Source of the DNA: an uncultured Desulfovibrionaceae bacterium
GTDB lineage: Bacteria; Desulfobacterota; Desulfovibrionia; Desulfovibrionales; Desulfovibrionaceae
Reading direction: 5' to 3'
Assembly: GCA_947178315.1 (NCBI GenBank)
Contig: CAMWXW010000029.1
Coordinates: forward strand, 1-7,157
Length of the DNA: 7,157 nt
Shown here: piece after piece, positions 6,308 to 7,157 of the stretch
Layout of the letters: the number at the start of each line of letters is the position of its first letter
Position numbering within the stretch: position 1 is the first letter of the stretch
Notes under the pieces: model-generated
The model's database searches: none
What the model saw: only the letters and a program-made list of their open reading frames with translations
Told to the model about the DNA's origin: nothing
Position numbers and translations under genes: made by a program

Positions 6308-7053
6308 TAACACTTATTCTATACAATTCACAGGGATATATTTCATATGCACTTGCAGATGACACTAGAATAGTGCATACAACTTCCTTATACTCTCCTA
6401 AAAATAGCACAGAAATATATATGCCTCATATAGAACATGCCTGTAGCACACGTGGGATATCTCCTTGTGCTATAGGGCGTATTCTTTGTACAGTTGGTCC
6501 TACAAGTTTTACAGCAACACGACTTATCTTAAGCACTGCACTTGGTATTGCTCTACCTCGTTCTCTCCCTATTGCCTCACTTACTACATTACATAGTCTT
6601 GCACTCAATGCCCCTATTGAAACAGACTCCCTTTGGATAGTACTTCAAGCACAAAAACACGCTTTCTATACACAATGTTTTCACGCTAGATATAATCAAA
6701 ACTCACTTGAGATACACTCAGCTAATGAAATTACTCTCAACACATATGAGAATCTTTGCACAATGCTTTCATCTTCTCCACATACTTATCTCATAGCTGA
6801 TGAATATGTACATGAACTATATAGTAAAAATCCACTTCCTTCATGTACTCTACTCCCCTTACACTATGCTATTCCTTCACCATTTGCACTCTATGGATAT
6901 TCACAAAAAGCACATTACTCTACAGATGTACCAGAAGCATGTTATATACGTACAACAGATGCTGAACAGAATATCATGGATATAGCACAAAAACTTGGAT
7001 ATTCCCCACAAGAAATACATGATATATACTCAAAAAATATAGCAGAGACATAA
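6304..7053 (+). CDS. tsaB: Divergent TsaB, t6A37 tRNA-modification dimerisation subunit
   Basis: TsaB (YeaZ) is the inactive ASKHA-fold partner of TsaD in the complex that puts the threonylcarbamoyl group on A37 of ANN-decoding tRNAs in the cytoplasm. The 249-residue product matches the family in overall layout: an N-terminal strand-turn-strand (ITLILYNSQGYISYALADD), an HIEHACSTRGIS helix, then VGPTSFTATRLILSTALGIAL (motif G65-R73), and a C-terminal YIRTTDAEQN (214-223), like the YxRxxDAE ending of related proteins. The usual Asp of the N-terminal DT(A/S) motif is not there, and GPGSFTGxR has become GPTSFTATR. Its ATG overlaps the rseP stop (ATGA, 6304-6307) and no Shine-Dalgarno is visible, so translation is probably coupled to rseP. 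The frame is intact to its stop, arguing against a pseudogene. The call depends on the remaining motifs plus position after rseP. Confidence 0.8.
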   Translation: MITLILYNSQGYISYALADDTRIVHTTSLYSPKNSTEIYMPHIEHACSTRGISPCAIGRILCTVGPTSFTATRLILSTALGIALPRSLPIASLTTLHSLALNAPIETDSLWIVLQAQKHAFYTQCFHARYNQNSLEIHSANEITLNTYENLCTMLSSSPHTYLIADEYVHELYSKNPLPSCTLLPLHYAIPSPFALYGYSQKAHYSTDVPEACYIRTTDAEQNIMDIAQKLGYSPQEIHDIYSKNIAET

Positions 7054-7157
7054 GTATTAACAATATGTATAGTTTAGTATTTTTATCATAGAGTATAATT
7101 AAAATACAAATATTATAAAATATTTACAGTAAGTATACATACAAAACACAATATGAA
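7054..7157. other. AT-rich region downstream of tsaB, no gene seen
   Basis: Nearly pure A/T sequence with no coding frame of note. A stem of seven A-T pairs (7108-7114 with 7119-7125, loop ATAA) is too weak to call a terminator and has no T tract after it. TATAAT at 7094-7099 could be a -10 box for a gene to the right, but I find no good -35 at 16-18 bases. TTTACA at 7123-7128 has no matching -10 within the window. Whether the operon ends here cannot be decided. Confidence 0.5.

Larger units (their letters stand above)
3146..7053 (+). other. Putative operon cdsA-dxr-rseP-tsaB
   Basis: Four genes in one direction with gaps of 32 and 52 bases and one 4-base overlap, no hairpin terminator between them, and one strong promoter at 3066-3094. 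The first three act on or supply the cell envelope: phospholipid precursor, isoprenoid precursor (for undecaprenyl phosphate and quinones) and membrane proteolysis. tsaB is coupled by overlap. The cdsA-dxr-rseP order is widespread in Proteobacteria; tsaB as the next gene is, to my knowledge, seen in Desulfovibrio relatives. Confidence 0.7.

Noticed and set aside
6800..6985. + strand open frame in another frame within tsaB
   Set aside because: It is fully contained in tsaB, Met/His rich from out-of-frame reading, and has no family resemblance.
7108..7125. Hairpin AAATATT / AATATTT after tsaB as a terminator
   Set aside because: The stem is only A-T pairs and no T tract follows; such palindromes are expected by chance in this composition.

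Overview
The window is AT-rich bacterial DNA with every gene on the + strand. It has two blocks: a respiratory formate dehydrogenase locus (positions 1-2878) and a four-gene envelope, isoprenoid and tRNA-modification cluster (3146-7053). A non-coding spacer of 267 bases separates them and holds a hairpin terminator and a near-consensus sigma70-type promoter. I see no RNA gene, insertion sequence, prophage gene or CRISPR array.

Organism: the formate dehydrogenase beta subunit is of the soluble, three-cluster type found in sulfate reducers. The order cdsA-dxr-rseP-tsaB is one I associate with Desulfovibrio and relatives. With such low GC, the best guess is a low-GC member of the Desulfovibrionaceae, most likely Lawsonia intracellularis or a close relative. 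This is inference from gene content and composition, not a database match.

Block 1 is the C-terminal 724 codons of a molybdopterin (Mo or W) formate dehydrogenase catalytic subunit, whose N-terminus lies left of the window. It is followed eight bases later by its iron-sulfur electron-transfer subunit. Together they would oxidise formate in the periplasm and pass electrons to a soluble acceptor such as a c-type cytochrome. No membrane anchor or cytochrome gene follows. A hairpin just after fdhB probably ends the transcript.

Block 2 starts with its own promoter about 50 bases before cdsA. CdsA makes CDP-diacylglycerol for phospholipids, Dxr commits carbon to the MEP isoprenoid pathway, RseP is an intramembrane site-2 protease, and TsaB is the dimerisation partner of TsaD in t6A37 tRNA modification. 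Short gaps (32 and 52 bases) and a 4-base ATGA overlap between rseP and tsaB suggest one operon. In the Desulfovibrio order as I know it, uppS sits directly before cdsA. Here fdhAB is there instead, and cdsA has a private promoter, which suggests a rearrangement.

I found no convincing undescribed system. The points most worth a second look are the cdsA promoter region, where an inverted repeat brackets the promoter and a 15-base stretch is repeated inside cdsA in the same frame, and the divergent TsaB.
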